A DNA stretch of 64,000 bases from Paulownia fortunei. Lineage: Eukaryota > Streptophyta > Magnoliopsida > Lamiales > Paulowniaceae. Position numbers and translations under genes: made by a program. The notes beneath the pieces were generated by a model. The model was not told the origin of the DNA and made no database searches. It worked only from the letters and a program-made list of their open reading frames with translations. Of the stretch, positions 41,619-53,968 are shown piece after piece (position 1 is the stretch's first letter; each line of letters opens with the position of its first letter). The stretch lies in NCBI GenBank assembly GCA_019321725.1, contig CM033109.1, positions 24,253,548 to 24,317,547 on the forward strand, in the 5' to 3' direction.

Positions 41619-44600
41619 TGAAGAATTTCTGAACTACTAGTCATGTCTGATTATTCTGGTATTTATTCCATATGTTCAATCAGTTATGCATTTTGCTTGC
41701 ACATGGAAGAGAGTACTGGAGCGTATCTGCACATGTTTGTGTGGTGGCTTGCATTTGTTCCGGTATTTAATTTCCAAATATTCTATTATCAGTTCTTGAT
41801 TTTGCATGCACACGGAATAGAGTAGTGGAACGTATCCACACATGTTTGTGTGGTTGCTCATGTTGTTTGTTAATCTGTTCAATGCTCCTCCATGGCTAAT
41901 TTATCACATTAATATATATCAGTCATATGGAGAAGAATAGATTTGTTCGAATGCCATTGCACATATTAATTGTAGTACGTGTCAGATGCATTTAGTTCAT
42001 GCAATGAAAAAGATATTACTGTATGCATTTGAGCATCTTAGGCACTTTGGCCTTGATTTCAGGAAAACTATATCAATTATAGGCCAAGTTCAGCTGGTAA
42101 AGATGATAATGGAATGAAAAGGATGAGCTTACTTGCTCGGGCTGCTGAGTCAATTGGGGATGGTGATATTATTAATGTCCAGATTCGAAGATACCGGCAG
42201 TGGCAGCTATCTCAGATTGGTTCTCTTGCGTCTTGCATAATTCCGTTAAGTTCTCTAGACTTGGTCCTGAAACTGGTTATTTCTTACTGATGATACTGAT
42301 GATTATACATTTTGTTATGAATCAGTGCGGCTCTGTTGCATGGGCAACGGGAAACACTTGAGCAGGTGATTGATGTATATTATTACAGTATTTATGCTTA
42401 TCGTATATTTCACTACAGTGTTTATTCTCTGGTCTTTACAAATTTACTACTAATTCCCTTTATATAATATGTGCAATGAGCTACATCTATTGTAACAGGT
42501 GTCAGTATATTTGATATGCCATCATGATTACATTGAAATGTCTCTGTTATAGCTAATAAGTAAGTTAGTTGAAGAAAAGCCGATAAACAAGTAGTACAAT
42601 TGAATATTTATTTTTAGCTTCTTAGTGTGGGAACTATGCTTTTACATGTTTATGCATGATCTTTTTCCGGTGGATGAAGCACCGGAGCTGAAACTTGAAT
42701 AAATACCTTTTAGCTGTATTCAGATGGTGATAATCTACACTGAGAATGGGTATTAAATTTTTGAGTGCTTGATACTACAAGTTGATAATTATACTACTAG
42801 GGAACATGTTTGGATATCTAATCGCATAATTTTGAGCATCTCAAAGAAGAGGTAGATGGTTTCTAGTAATTACTAATATCTATTTATATTAGGTATGTGC
42901 ATTGAAGTGATTGCTTGTTGGTAAATTGTGATAGTAAGATTTGAAAGAAAATAAACAATTATGGGAAAGTAGCAACTCTTTTACCATCATTTTGTGATTA
43001 ATTTAATTTCCAAGAATAAGTCGAAAATGCATTTATGGTTTCCTACAAGACAAAACAAACATAAATGTATTTCTTTATAGAGTTGGATAACCAGATATGT
43101 GTTTGCTCTTTACCCATTTTGTTTAGATTATTGTCAATCAAGCATAGCTTTATGGTCTTGTTTACTCGAGAGCACACTTTGTGGATTACCTAAATATATT
43201 CATTCAACTAGCTTTGATGTCTTCAAAAATCTATTTCTAAGAAAAAGGAGAAACCACAATAGAGGAAATGGAGTACAATGAAAGAAAAGCTGCAAGCTTT
43301 CACGTCTTCCCTGTGGTAATTCATAATCTACTTTTGGAGTTTGAAATTTTGGAGACTAAATATAGTACTCAATTACAATTTGTCTCCTTTTTTATCGTCA
43401 CTTTAAAACTATACTTTGAAATAGGTGCTTAAGTTATTAAAATTTGTGCCTTTCAGAAGTGTACTGAAGTGTCAGAAGTTATATACTTCAGTTTCTTGAA
43501 CCTTCTAACGTGTTTGAATGCAGTAAGATTTCTTAAACGCTGTTCTACCACTTGGGGAATGCTTGCTTGATGACTTTGTAAACATGGCATTGTGGAAATT
43601 ATATTTAACAACATAACTATTCTATGAGAATTTTGAATGGCGTATCACTAAATGGTTTGTATATTGCTCTTTTTTTTTCTGATCTAAAGTTCTATTGAGT
43701 AACAGTATTGATTCAGTGATGTCCAAAGAAAATTTGTTGGATAATGTTGATAATCCATACTTATTAATCATCTGTAATGGAGCAAGTATTTTTGGAAGTA
43801 ATTGTGTGCTAATAAGCGTCAAGAAATTAGATATAGCCTCAGGCCGTTAAAAATATTAAATTTTGTATCTGTGGTTCCCTTTTTTAATATTTCTTGAGCA
43901 ATTTTTTTTTAGCTTTTACTTGCAGACTTGCACAATTTTATAAGTTACTCGGCCGATTAAAGTTACAGTATTCTTATTAGAAGTTGTTTTAACTTTTGTA
44001 GGGGGAACGCAATTTCAATAGATTCGGTGGCTGGCTGGGAAAGAACTCTACTATGGGGAAGAATTACAGACTTTTGGAAGACCTGCATGTTCATCTTCTT
44101 GCTTCTCGTGAATCTAATTTAGGAAGGTACTTGGTCTGCAGTCTTTCTCTGGCTATAGCTTTTTTTTATCTATCTGTAGCTTGGGTGTAGTTTTCATCTC
44201 TGGCAAATATTTTTAGGCAATTTCATCCCTGTAATTTATTCTGATAGTTTGTCTATCTATGCTCCTTAACCATGCTGCTGTATTCACCATGGCAGGGCAA
44301 CATTGCGACTTGACTACCTTACTATTCTTTTGAAGCGGTTGACTGATCCTTTAAGGGTGCTACCGAAGGTATGTTTTGTTCCCTTGTTGGTACCTGCTAA
44401 AGGTTAATCTCTTTTTTTGCTGAACATGAATAATTTTGTGGAATAAATTGCCAGGATGAAGCTGTTGAGAGAGTTGTGGAGTTCATGGATTTATACTCAA
44501 TTAGCATGGAGGACTTTGATACCATAATGGAGATGTCAAAATTTAAGGTGCATCTAACATTACTGCTATATCCGTCGTCTCGTATATCTATGCTGGAAGT

Positions 44601-45960
44601 TATTCTCATCTGACTTGCTGTATACATGCTTTAGGGGCATCCAAATCCACTGGATGGCATACAGCCTGCAGTAAAAGCTGCTTTGACAAGAGCTTACAAC
44701 AAAGGCAGCTCATCACGTGTGGTTCGGGCTGCAGATTTAGTCACACTTCCTGGAATTAAAAAGGCTCCAAAGAAGCGGGTTGCAGCGATGCTAGAACCTG
44801 TCGACGACAATACAGAAGAAAATGCTGAAAATGAAGAAGAAATCCTCTCAGATACGGAGGACCAGGGTATAATTTCTCCAGTATAAAAGAGAAATTTGTT
44901 AACTGCTTTCTTTTCCGGCAAAGATGTATTAATGGAACTGCTTTGTTGCCTCATTTTTACGGTTTCTTTTGTGCTTACGACCTATTTCTACGTAGGAATC
45001 AATTATACATTGAGATTTGTTCCGTAAGTTGTGTGAGCTATTCTGCATGTTTTGATGGTATTTCACACTTAATAGATTTGTACTAGGGCAAGTTTTTATT
45101 TTGTTTTACCTATATTGAGCTCCCAAATTGTGTTTTACTCTTTTTTTCTTTTTTTTTTCTTTTTTTTTGTGTTTTACTATCTTGTTGAAGGCTAGGTCTT
45201 CCCTTCCATCCACCCATCTTTCAATTAGGCTACTAAAATGCTTTGCACCTGCTTGTTTGCTCATTTATGTTTTGTGTTGTATTAGTCATGTACTATATGT
45301 GTATGCTGTCATCTTTCCTTCACAGCTTTGTTACTTGATAAAAGTGCAATTTTTTTCTGTATGTGCACCGTAGAGATTACATAGTGTTTAATGAGAATGA
45401 TGAATAACACTTCTTTTCTATCAAGACAGTGTAGCGGTAGATTCCTGTCTGAATGTTGTCATTTGTATCTCTGCTTTTCACCATTGTAGTCTTGAATTAA
45501 TGAAATAGTTGTGATGATCAAGGTTGTTTACCTGTTGCGTGTGGTTTGTTTCCAGAGGAGGACGACTTGGTTGATCCAGAGAAGAGGCTGCAATCAGATC
45601 TGGAGAGTCTAAATTCAAAGGGTTGGTGATACTTCTTCCTGCAAAATAATATGCAGTTTTCAATTACTGTTGATTGCATCATTTTATAATTAATATACAT
45701 TAATATACTCCATGTGTCAATTATCTGCACTTGTAATTTTCAGCATTCACTTTCACTAAGATTGACCATTTTGCATCATTTTATTTTAAATTTCTGAATT
45801 ATTTTTTTTTATTTTAGCAATTCAAGTACAAATGGACTTGAAGGGTTCTGGAAGCTCAAGTGCCAAAAAGGCATCCTCAGGCAGAGGGAAAGGAAGTGCT
45901 GCAACCTCTAATAACAAAGGAGGACGGGGTTCTGGGGCTGCTTCGAAGAGAAAGAGATGA
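33264..45960 (+). CDS. RFC1: Replication factor C subunit 1, large clamp-loader subunit
   Basis: Large subunit of the RFC complex, which loads PCNA onto primer ends with ATP in the nucleus. The 21 exons are 33264-33428, 33986-34579, 34656-34723, 35013-35088, 35174-35235, 35346-35494, 37015-37175, 37282-37470, 37565-37686, 37761-37968, 38827-38880, 39097-39266, 39650-39740, 42063-42244, 42326-42365, 44002-44126, 44296-44368, 44455-44547, 44635-44866, 45556-45621 and 45818-45960. All join in frame to about 1020 residues. Domains in order: DIRKWFMKQHEKG start motif, acidic and RGG-rich linker, BRCT (about 260-340, GLTFVISGTL and KRHGGRVTGS), AAA+ with Walker A GTPGIGKTTSAK (about 465) and Walker B LIMDEVDG (about 540), RFC1 C-terminal domain, and a basic tail. 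Intron 5 is GC-AG. The N terminus is uncertain: the first ATG may lie in a separate upstream exon. Confidence 0.96.
40787..41539. mobile_element. Non-autonomous hAT-like element in an RFC1 intron
   Basis: The left end is AAGGGCTGCAAGC, and the complement of the right end is TAGGGATGCAAAC, matching hAT-type terminal repeats. The flanks TTTTTGTC (40779-40786) and TTTTTGGC (41540-41547) agree at seven of eight bases, as expected for an 8-bp target duplication. No transposase is visible. A 114-codon minus-strand frame inside has no recognised product. The element sits in the 2.3 kb intron 13 of RFC1 and carries a 32-bp minisatellite. Confidence 0.7.
41180..41271. repeat. 32-bp minisatellite, three copies
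   Basis: The pattern CTTGCA, six to nine variable bases, then (g)CAAGTCTG starts at 41180, 41212 and 41244, an exact 32-base spacing. It lies wholly inside the hAT-like element. Confidence 0.75.
41576..41618. repeat. (CT)n-(CA)n microsatellite
   Basis: A CT run turns into a CA run inside RFC1 intron 13. Confidence 0.9.
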
Positions 45961-46089
45961 CAGTCGTGTTGCCCTGTATAACCCGCGTAATTAGCCGGTT
46001 TTTTCTGCCCCTTCATTTTGGTTCTTTTTTGGGTGCAGTTTTATGGAGTGGTATATGGTCTTTTGCTACTAAGCTGCTAGTCGTGAAGC

Positions 46090-49000
46090 AGAGTCGTTTT
46101 TGTCTTGTTGATCTGATCTACTTGTCTGAATTGCTTTGTATAAAAATGTGAGGAATGCATTTTTCGCCCCATGGTTCTGCTTTATTTACTGGCATATATT
46201 GTATGGATGTGGACTTGAATATCTCTTGTGCTTGCAGCTGTGATGACATTCATCATTTTGGTTTGGGAAATTAAGGATTTAAAGTATGTAATTTTCGTTT
46301 TGCTGAATGCTTTATATTGTTTTAAAACTATGTATTCGATGGCATGGAGGTCCTAAACTACAACTGCGCCGTTAATCTTTGATTGTTTCCAAAATGTTCA
46401 TCAATGGGAAAATTGTTGGTTAGGTCTATTATGCATGCTGCATAAATAGGTTATGGGTTTGAATTCTTGCATGAAAAGGCACTTGCGAAAAAGTCCCAAA
46501 TTGAATGTGTTTATAGTGGTTGGGGTTGATCATGAATTTCTTAGAAAATCATTGGAATTGCACTGTCGTAGGCTGTTGTTTTGTGCACTGTCCTATTTTT
46601 ATTGATTTATGACAAATATTGTAATTTAAATTTTTAAACAAAAACTATGATTTGAAACTTTAAAAAATTGCATTGTAATTGCATCATCTAAGGTATTGTT
46701 GCACCATCTTAAGGTAATGTGATGACGATTTGAAAATTTTAAAAAATGTACTGTAATTATACAACCCTAGGTACTGCAACAGCGATTTGAAAATTTTAAA
46801 AAAATTATACTGTAATTGTACTGTTCATCTAATTAAGTAATTAAATTTATTATTTATTTTTGAATATTATCAATTGTTCAGGACATTAACTAATTTCAAT
46901 TAAAATTCAAATTTTAGCTTCGAACACTCAACAGTCCTAGTATTTTATATTAATTGTTGTATTTATTTTGTTTTATTTTTGTAATGCAATTTGTGCTAAA
47001 TATTATTAGCTTTTGTAACTTTGGAAATTTTAGTCTTTGTATTTCTATTTTGAAGAATATCAATTTACATATTTGCTAATATCTTACAATCACATTATTA
47101 TTATTATTATTATGATGATGATTTTGTGATTAAATCGTCAAATCCCCACAACCATCTGCGACCTTCCTAAACTACATCTTTAATTTTACTTAACAAAATT
47201 TTAATTCAAAATTAATATTTAATAAATTATACATGACAATTTAATTTAAAATTAATAAAAAAATCTTAAAATCCCACAGTTATCACCGGTGGTTTGAAAA
47301 TGCTCAACATTGTTGGTTTGGTCGTAAAAAGGTTATGAGGTAATGAGTTGAAGCTTTTAACTTATAAAAAATGTCGCCACTTGAATTTGTTTATGGCGTG
47401 GTAGTTTCTGAATTAAAATTTTTGAACTATGTTTTATGGTGTGGCAGCAAAATTCTGGTTCAGCCAAGTCTCACCTCACTGGATTTAGACAGTTACACCC
47501 ACGTCAATGCCAGTCGCACTATCCACCACCTCAATGCCACACCTCCACTGTCACAGCCAGTCCTGAAAATGATAGGATAAAAACTCCATTCTTGTACGGA
47601 TACTCCATATATATATATGTGTGTGTGTGTGTGTGCGTGAAAAGTTGAAACCCCATAATCAATCGTTTCAGCAAGAAAAATGAGCGAAACTGAGGAGTCG
47701 AAATCGTTCTTAAGAAAACAGTGGGAAGAGTACAAGATATTTCGTTACTCTTTGGATAGCTCTGTTGTCGACGAGTTCATTGCATCTGATCCCGTCAATG
47801 GCATCACTGTATATTCCCATATCCCTTACTGCTCTGCATGCCTGTAAATTTTTGTGTTACTTGTTTATATATTCTTAGCATAATGATGAGATTTTAAACT
47901 TTATTCGTCCGTGTGTATTTTTGTTTTTTCTTTGTTAAATCTTTTTTGTCAGGCATGTTTAGTTTGCGAGTTGTAACTGAGCTATGATGGTAAAGTTAAT
48001 AAGGCCGTCTTCTATTTTGTTTGCCAATCTGTCTTTTTTTTTTTTTTTTCTTCTTTTCTTTTTATGTATTTTCTCGATTTCTTTTCCTACCCCATGAGAT
48101 AGGATTTGTACCCCATTTCTTGGTTGCAATGAGTAGAATCACTTCACCAGAAACACTGATGTTTTGTCGTAGTAGTTTTAATGCAAAGAAGCGCGTTCTT
48201 CTTTAAGAAAGACTGGTGGCAACTAAAACTACAAAAGGTAGTCATTACATCACTCTATATGTTTGTCTTATATCATTGGGAAAATAAGTTTTCTCAGTCC
48301 ATAATATCTGGATTATTTGATCCATGTTATATGCAAGAACTTGGGTTTCTGAGTTGTGTTGTGAGTACTGTGTCCATTTTTTGGATAGGATTCTATTACC
48401 ATCATTTGCACTTCTAATTTTTTGTATCTCTGTAATTGTGGCCTTTATGGGACCTTTGTGATTGGATTATAGGTGATTCATGAAAATTGTGTAAAATTTT
48501 CTTGGATTGGATACTATTCTTAGGCTTTTTGGATTTTCATATAACTATAATTCTGTCTTGTGGCTTTTTTGGAAGTTAAAATTGAGGTCTTTCTCTTTCT
48601 GTTTTCTTTATTTAGGTGAAGAAAGAGGAGTATTAGTTTATGTTTGTAATATTTTTTTTCTTTCAAGCCTCGATTGGTAAACTTATCCCTCTTAATATCC
48701 TGTTAATCCCTGTTTCCTTTGTCTGTTGTTTGCCTCCTCTTCCAGCTGAAGACTGCGAGTGAAGCAGCTGACTTTGCATCAGTATGTAAATTTGTTGGTG
48801 CGTATTTAACTACTATTTCTTTGAAGTGGTCAAGACCCGTCTTCATGGTATGTTGTAGTTTTGCGTTCTTTGGCTCTTCTACTTTTGAGTATTCTCACCA
48901 CATTGTGATAATAAGTTTGTTTGGACTTCAGCAATATTGTTGACAAGGCGGTACAGCATAGAACAAAGGATGCATTCTTTTGATACTCATGGTTAACTTC

Positions 49001-49820
49001 CTTTTTTGTGGCTAAAGCCATCTTTTCAAAGAGCTCCTGGCAAGTGCAATTATTTTGACTTTTGCAGTTGAACTATTAGTAAAAGAAATAAACAGGAAAT
49101 AATGTAAAATCACCCTGTTCTTGTTGCAACCTAAGCCATATTAGCATCCATCTCAACTTTTACTGTAGATAAGACCACTAAGCTCTCATTTCCAGTTAAT
49201 GCCTCGAGTAGTTATGAACCTGATCTTTTCAGTTTTCACCCTTAGCTTTTTCATCGGAACTCTGATGGTCTGCACTTTTTGAGATTTTGATGGAACATAG
49301 GGTTGATTATTTCGTTTTCATTGTTCATTTTAAAGAAATGAAAAATAATTTCAGACGCTCCTATGATACAATTACTAAGGCCACAAAGGTTCTTCTTTTG
49401 ATTCCCAACTCTGAAAAAGACTTTGATAGACCATATGCATAGATTTGCATGATTAAGTATGATCTACATAGAGAAACTTATAGTGGTTCCTGCAAATCAG
49501 TAGAATAAACAGAATCTGTGTTGAGACTGTGGTCGTTTTTTGAGAAGTTCTAACACAAATAATCTGGATTATATAGAGATGTAGCTGATGAACTCTATTC
49601 ATTTGGCAGGTGTTGCACTGTCTTTGGCTTTTGGAGGCGCAGTTGGAGGCACTTTAGGAGCTGTAATTGCTATCCCTTGTACCAGTTAGATAGGCTGGAT
49701 CCACATCCAAGGGCTGCACAGGTTAAATTCAAGGAGTGGTTACAGAAGAGAGCTTCAGGAGAGTCTTGAATTTGGCTACTGCTAAACACCAAATGGAACT
49801 TCCTATTCAATATTAGTATA
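46090..49820 (+). repeat. Tandem segmental duplication, unit 1 (RFC1 tail plus SDH6 copy 1)
   Basis: The unit begins inside the RFC1 3' UTR (gatctgatctacttgtctga) and runs past SDH6 copy 1. Its start matches the start of unit 2 (about 49825-50215) through blocks such as ggatgtggacttgaat and gggaaat-aa(g/c)taaggattta. The remaining sequence matches unit 2 through the promoter, exons and introns. About 46460-47370 is AT-rich with no counterpart in unit 2, so it was inserted here or lost there. Boundaries are good to a few tens of bases. Confidence 0.85.
47680..49769 (+). pseudogene. SDH6: Decayed SDH6 copy (succinate dehydrogenase subunit 6)
   Basis: This is the upstream duplicate of the SDH6 gene at 50808. 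Exon remnants are 47680-47808, 48746-48847 and 49610-49769. Exon 1 starts MSETEESKSFLRKQWEEYK but lacks about 20 residues (the WAERFSFLDNYSRF region) that copy 2 keeps. Exon 2 is highly diverged and ends two bases out of phase relative to copy 2 (WSRPVFM against WSRSPHG). Exon 3 has lost one T at 49677-49678, which would stop translation at TAG early. Beyond the break, LYQLDRLDP and QVKFKEWLQKRA are still readable. Several independent lesions plus accelerated divergence point to a true pseudogene, beyond any base-calling error. Confidence 0.85.
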
Positions 49821-50734
49821 GTGAATCATTTTGTCCTATCAATCTGATCTACTTTTGTGAACTACCCATTGTGAAGAAAGCATTTCTCGACCATGGCTCG
49901 TTGCTGCTTTACTTACTGGCATCCATTGTTTGGATGTGGACTTGAATCTCTCTTGTGCATGCACAACATTTTAACTGTGAAACGTTACCCCTTCTTAAAT
50001 AAGTACATCGACATTGAGTTTTTTGTTTGGGAAATAACTAAGGATTTAAAACATGTGATTTTCATTTTGCAGAACATTATATTGTTTAGATTCCAAATGC
50101 ATGAAGATCCTAAAGCACAAGTGCTCCATTAATCTCTATCATCCTCATGGTAGCATGGTTGGTTTGGTGTATTATGCCACATAAAAAGGTTATGGATTTG
50201 AATTATTGCATAAAAACTTTATGGGTTGAAGCTATAACTTACAAAAACAAAAAGCACGAGCAGAAACTGTTTATATTGTTAGTTACTTCATTGGTAGTTT
50301 GTGAATCAAGATTTTTGATTAGTATATTAGTAATGTTGTAATTGAGTTATTCAATATTTTAATTCAGTATATTGATTGTATTTAGATTGATGAATTTAAA
50401 ATTAAATATTTTTATTTTTTAATAATAAATTTATCCAGAGTGTTCATATTATAATGGGATCTTAAATTTTATAATTTTTTATTTTAATTATTTTTTGAGT
50501 AATCATGACAAATTTGCAATTCACGCAATATGAATTGATTCACAAATTCTTCTCTTAAATTCACACACACACCAAAAAAAAAAAAGGGAATGAAATGGAC
50601 ATATTTGTAACGTGGTAGCAAATACTGGTCCAGTGAAGTCCCCACCTCACTGGACCATAGACTCGATGTAGACAATCACACCCAACAGCCACAGTCAAGA
50701 TCAATCCAGAAAATCATAGGATAAAAACACTCGA

Positions 50735-50755
50735 TTCTTGTACGGATACTCCATA
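50735..50755 (+). promoter_or_regulatory. Promoter/leader block conserved between the SDH6 copies
   Basis: TTGTACGGATACTCCATA, preceded by ataggataaaaac, is identical upstream of both SDH6 copies (about 47590 and 50737), while the bases around it have diverged. It lies 55-75 bases before the start codon, so it may be leader or core promoter. Confidence 0.4.
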
Positions 50756-50807
50756 CATATTAAGCTTGAAAGTCGAAACCCCAAAATCAATCGCTTCAAC
50801 AAGAAAA

Positions 50808-53800
50808 ATGAGTGAAACCCAGGAATCGAAATCGTTTTTTAGAAAACACTGGGAAGGGTACAAGGAATTCTGGGCTGAGAGATTCTCATTTTTGGATAAT
50901 TATTCAAGATTTATTAACCCTGACAAGCCTTGCCCCATTGGGATAGCTCTGTTGTCGAAGAATTCATTGCATCTGATCCCATCCATGGCCCCACTGTATA
51001 ATTCCCATATCCCTCACTGCTCTACATGCCTGTAAATTTTTTGTTATTTGTCTATGTATTCTTAGCTTAATGATGAGATTTTGAACTTTATGCATCCCTG
51101 TATATTGTGTTTTTCTTTGTTAATTCTTTTTTGTGAGCCTTGTTTAGGTTCCGAGTTGTTTCTCGATCTTTTTCTTCTATCCCACGAGATAGGATTCGTA
51201 CCCCAGTTCTTGGTTGCAATGCGTAGAATCACCACACCTGAAACATTGACGCTTTTAGTAGCTTTAATGAAATGAAGCGTGTGACTGACTGGTAGTAAGT
51301 AAAACTATAAAAGGTAGTTATTGAGGAATGGAAAGGAGGCGCCTGCCCATTTTTAAAGAGTAGATTAAGTACAAATTTGATGGAAATGCTTTACAGGCTT
51401 ACTTAGATATGCCACTCTCTAATGTTTTTGTGCTTATATCATTGGGAAAAGAAGTTTTCTCAGTCAATCATGTCTGGATTATCTAATCCATGTTGTATGC
51501 AAGAACTTGGGTTTCTGATCCATGTGTGAATGTGTCATTTGTTTGGATAGGGTTCTATTACCATCTTTTTTGCTTCTTGTATCTCTGTAATTGTGTGGCC
51601 TTTTTGGAACATTGCATACAGATCATTTGTGATAATTGTGTAAGTTTTTTTGGATTGGGTACTATTCTAAGGCTTTCTGGATTTTGATATAACTACAATT
51701 CTGTACAGTGGCCTTTTTGGAAGTTAAAATTGAAGGTTTTTGCCTTCTGTTTTCTTTATTTGGGTGAAGAAAGAGGATTAGAAGTCTCTTTCTGTAATTA
51801 TCTTATCTTTCAGGGATTGATTGGTAAACTTTTCCCTCTTGATATCCTCTTAATTCCTGTTTCCTTTGTCTCTTGTTTGCCTCCTGTTTCAGCTGAAGAC
51901 TGCAAGGGAAGCAGCTAAATTTGGTGCTGTAGGTGCTGCTGTTGGAGCAGTTTCAACTGCTGGATGTGCTTGGAAGTGGTCAAGGAGTCCTCATGGTATG
52001 TTGTAGTTTTGTGTCCTTTGGATTCTTCTACTTTTGAGTATTCATGCTACATTATGATTATAAGTTTGTTTTGACTTCAGCAATTTTTCTTGATAAGGCG
52101 GTACAGCATAGAATAAAGGATGCATCTTTTTTAATATGTTTGTTAACTTGCCTAAGTTCCTTGTATGTGGCTAAAAACTTCTTGCAAGTGCAACTATTTG
52201 ACTTTTGTCATTAGGCTATTATTAAAAGAAATAAACAGGTAATAATGTAAAATCACCCTGTTCCTGTTGCTACTAAACCATTTTAGCATCCATCAAGTAT
52301 TACTGTAATTACCTGATAACATAATACCACTAAGCTATAATTTCCACTCCATTAGTTGTTAACACCTTTTCAATTTTTCACCTCTTGCCTTTTCTTTAAA
52401 ACTCTGAGGGAATGTTTGGTTTTATTTTGGATGTTTTGGGGGAAGTGTTTTCAGGAAATGTATAGGGATGTATGATTGATTCATTAGGGAATGTGTTTTG
52501 GAGCGTAATGATTAGAATGTTTTGAATTATTTTGGGAGAAGAGATAATAGTTTTGGAGGGAAATGTATTGGAGAATATGAAGTAAAATTTGGTTTTATTT
52601 TGGATGTTTTGGGGGAAGTGTTTTCAGGAAATGTATAGGGATGTATGATTGATTCATTAGGGAATGTGTTTTGGAGCGTAATGATTAGAATGTTTTGAAT
52701 TATTTTGGGAGAAGAGATAATAGTTTTGGAGGGAAATGTATTGGAGAATGTGAAGTAAAATTTGGTTTTATTTTGAAAAAATAAATATGAAACAAAACAT
52801 AGCCTAATGGTTTGCACTTTTTGAGATTTGGATGGAACATCGGGTTGATTGCTCAAATTCACTTTACATGTCCACATGTAAATATATATAATTGGACTCT
52901 TACATATGCCTTTGATTTATGCAATATGTATCACATCATTGGCCTCTTTTCATTTTCTTAACCTATAGTTATATTTGCCTGTGGAAACTAACCAATGAAT
53001 CCCTGTGGGATGGGTTGGATGATTGTGGGAAATATATGGAGAGGAAGACCAGATAGCATTGGAAGTGGTGTTATTTCTTTGGTAGGGCATATGATATTTT
53101 CTTGTGGTCACGAGATTGGCAAGTTGATGATGGTGGCTTTTGTGAAAATAGTAGTGGTGATTTTGTAGATTTGAGAGTAACCTTTGACGTAGAATATAAT
53201 TGAAGGGATTTCTCTCTCTTTCTCTCTGCCCTTGTGTGTTTGGGATAAGTATTGCTCTTTGTACCGTTTTAAGTTGTCCTTGTTTCTTAACTGCTTTGTT
53301 TCTTTTGTTTAGTATGTTCTTTTTTCCACACTGACCAGATATACGTAGAGGTTTTTCACGAGAAATGGATATTTGGCACGATAGGATACACACTTGCACC
53401 GTCAAGCTTGAAAAGAGCAGATTCATTATTATCTGGCTGTTGCTAATAGTAACCCCTTATATTACTCTTGACACCATTTATTTCTTTACCACTGTTCATC
53501 TTTTAGAAATGAAAAATAATTTCAGACGATACATTAACACAATCAACAGTTGGTAGACACAGTTTGTTCTTTGTTTTCCCCTTCCCTTATTTAAACTCTC
53601 TGAAAAAGACTTTTTAAACACCATATGCATAGATTTGCATGATCAAGTATGACTTGTATAGAAAAACTTTTACTGGTTCCTGCATATCAGTAGAACAATA
53701 GCTGTTGGGGAAGGAAATATTTTAGCACAGAATCTGTGTTGAGACTCTGTTCCTTTTGAGACGTCGTAGAATAACTAATTCAGATTAGATAGGGATCTAC

Positions 53801-53968
53801 TTGATAAACTCAACTCATTTTGCAGGTGCTGCACTGTCTTTTGCTTTTGGAGCTGTAGTTGGAGGAACTTTTGGACTTGAAATTGCTAACCACTGGTATC
53901 AGTTATACAGGCTGGATCCAATGGCTTCACAGGTTAAATTCTTCGAGTGGTTGCAGAAGAGAGCTTGA
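50808..53968 (+). CDS. SDH6: Succinate dehydrogenase subunit 6, one frame break
   Basis: Plant-specific accessory subunit of mitochondrial complex II. Exons are 50808-50995, 51893-51995 and 53826-53968, with GT-AG introns and matching phases, giving 144 residues. Motifs are HWEGYKEFWAERFSFLDNYS, then EEFIASDPIHGPTLKTAREA, then a Gly/Ala-rich hydrophobic segment (FGAVGAAVGAVSTAG), a second hydrophobic segment (AALSFAFGAVVGGTFG) and a QVKFFEWLQKRA end. One T is missing at 50930-50931 (CCTTGCC for CCTTTGCC), which shifts the frame between DKP and PHWDSS. Everything else is intact and family-like. The copy is therefore either functional with a sequencing error or freshly broken. Assignment to SDH6 rests on remembered family motifs. 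The ATG chosen matches copy 1 and the shared leader. Confidence 0.8.
52408..52804. mobile_element. Tourist-like (PIF/Harbinger) MITE in SDH6 intron 2
   Basis: The left end GGGAATGTTTGGTTTT and the complement of the right end GGCTATGTTTTGTTT resemble Tourist termini. The flanks are TGA and TAA, a three-base target of the Harbinger type. SDH6 copy 1 has the uninterrupted site (actctgatggtctgcacttt, about 49259-49278), so this is an insertion into copy 2 after the duplication. Confidence 0.75.
52415..52774. repeat. 173-bp tandem duplication inside the MITE
   Basis: The unit 52415-52587 is repeated as 52588-52760 with a single difference (gaatatgaag against gaatgtgaag), and a third partial start follows at 52761. 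The near-identity implies a recent event or an assembly duplication. Confidence 0.95.
52860..53490. other. About 630-bp segment present only in SDH6 copy 2 intron
   Basis: Copy 1 passes directly from gggttgatt to gttcattttaaagaaatga, while copy 2 has about 630 extra bases between the matching blocks. The extra DNA is less AT-rich and contains a long antisense frame with no recognised product. It could be an inserted element or an ancestral piece lost from copy 1. No terminal repeats were found. Confidence 0.55.

Noticed and set aside
52950..53426. Minus-strand frame of 158 codons in SDH6 intron 2
   Set aside because: It shows no recognisable domain and consists of simple-sequence-like residues. 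The underlying insertion is reported instead.
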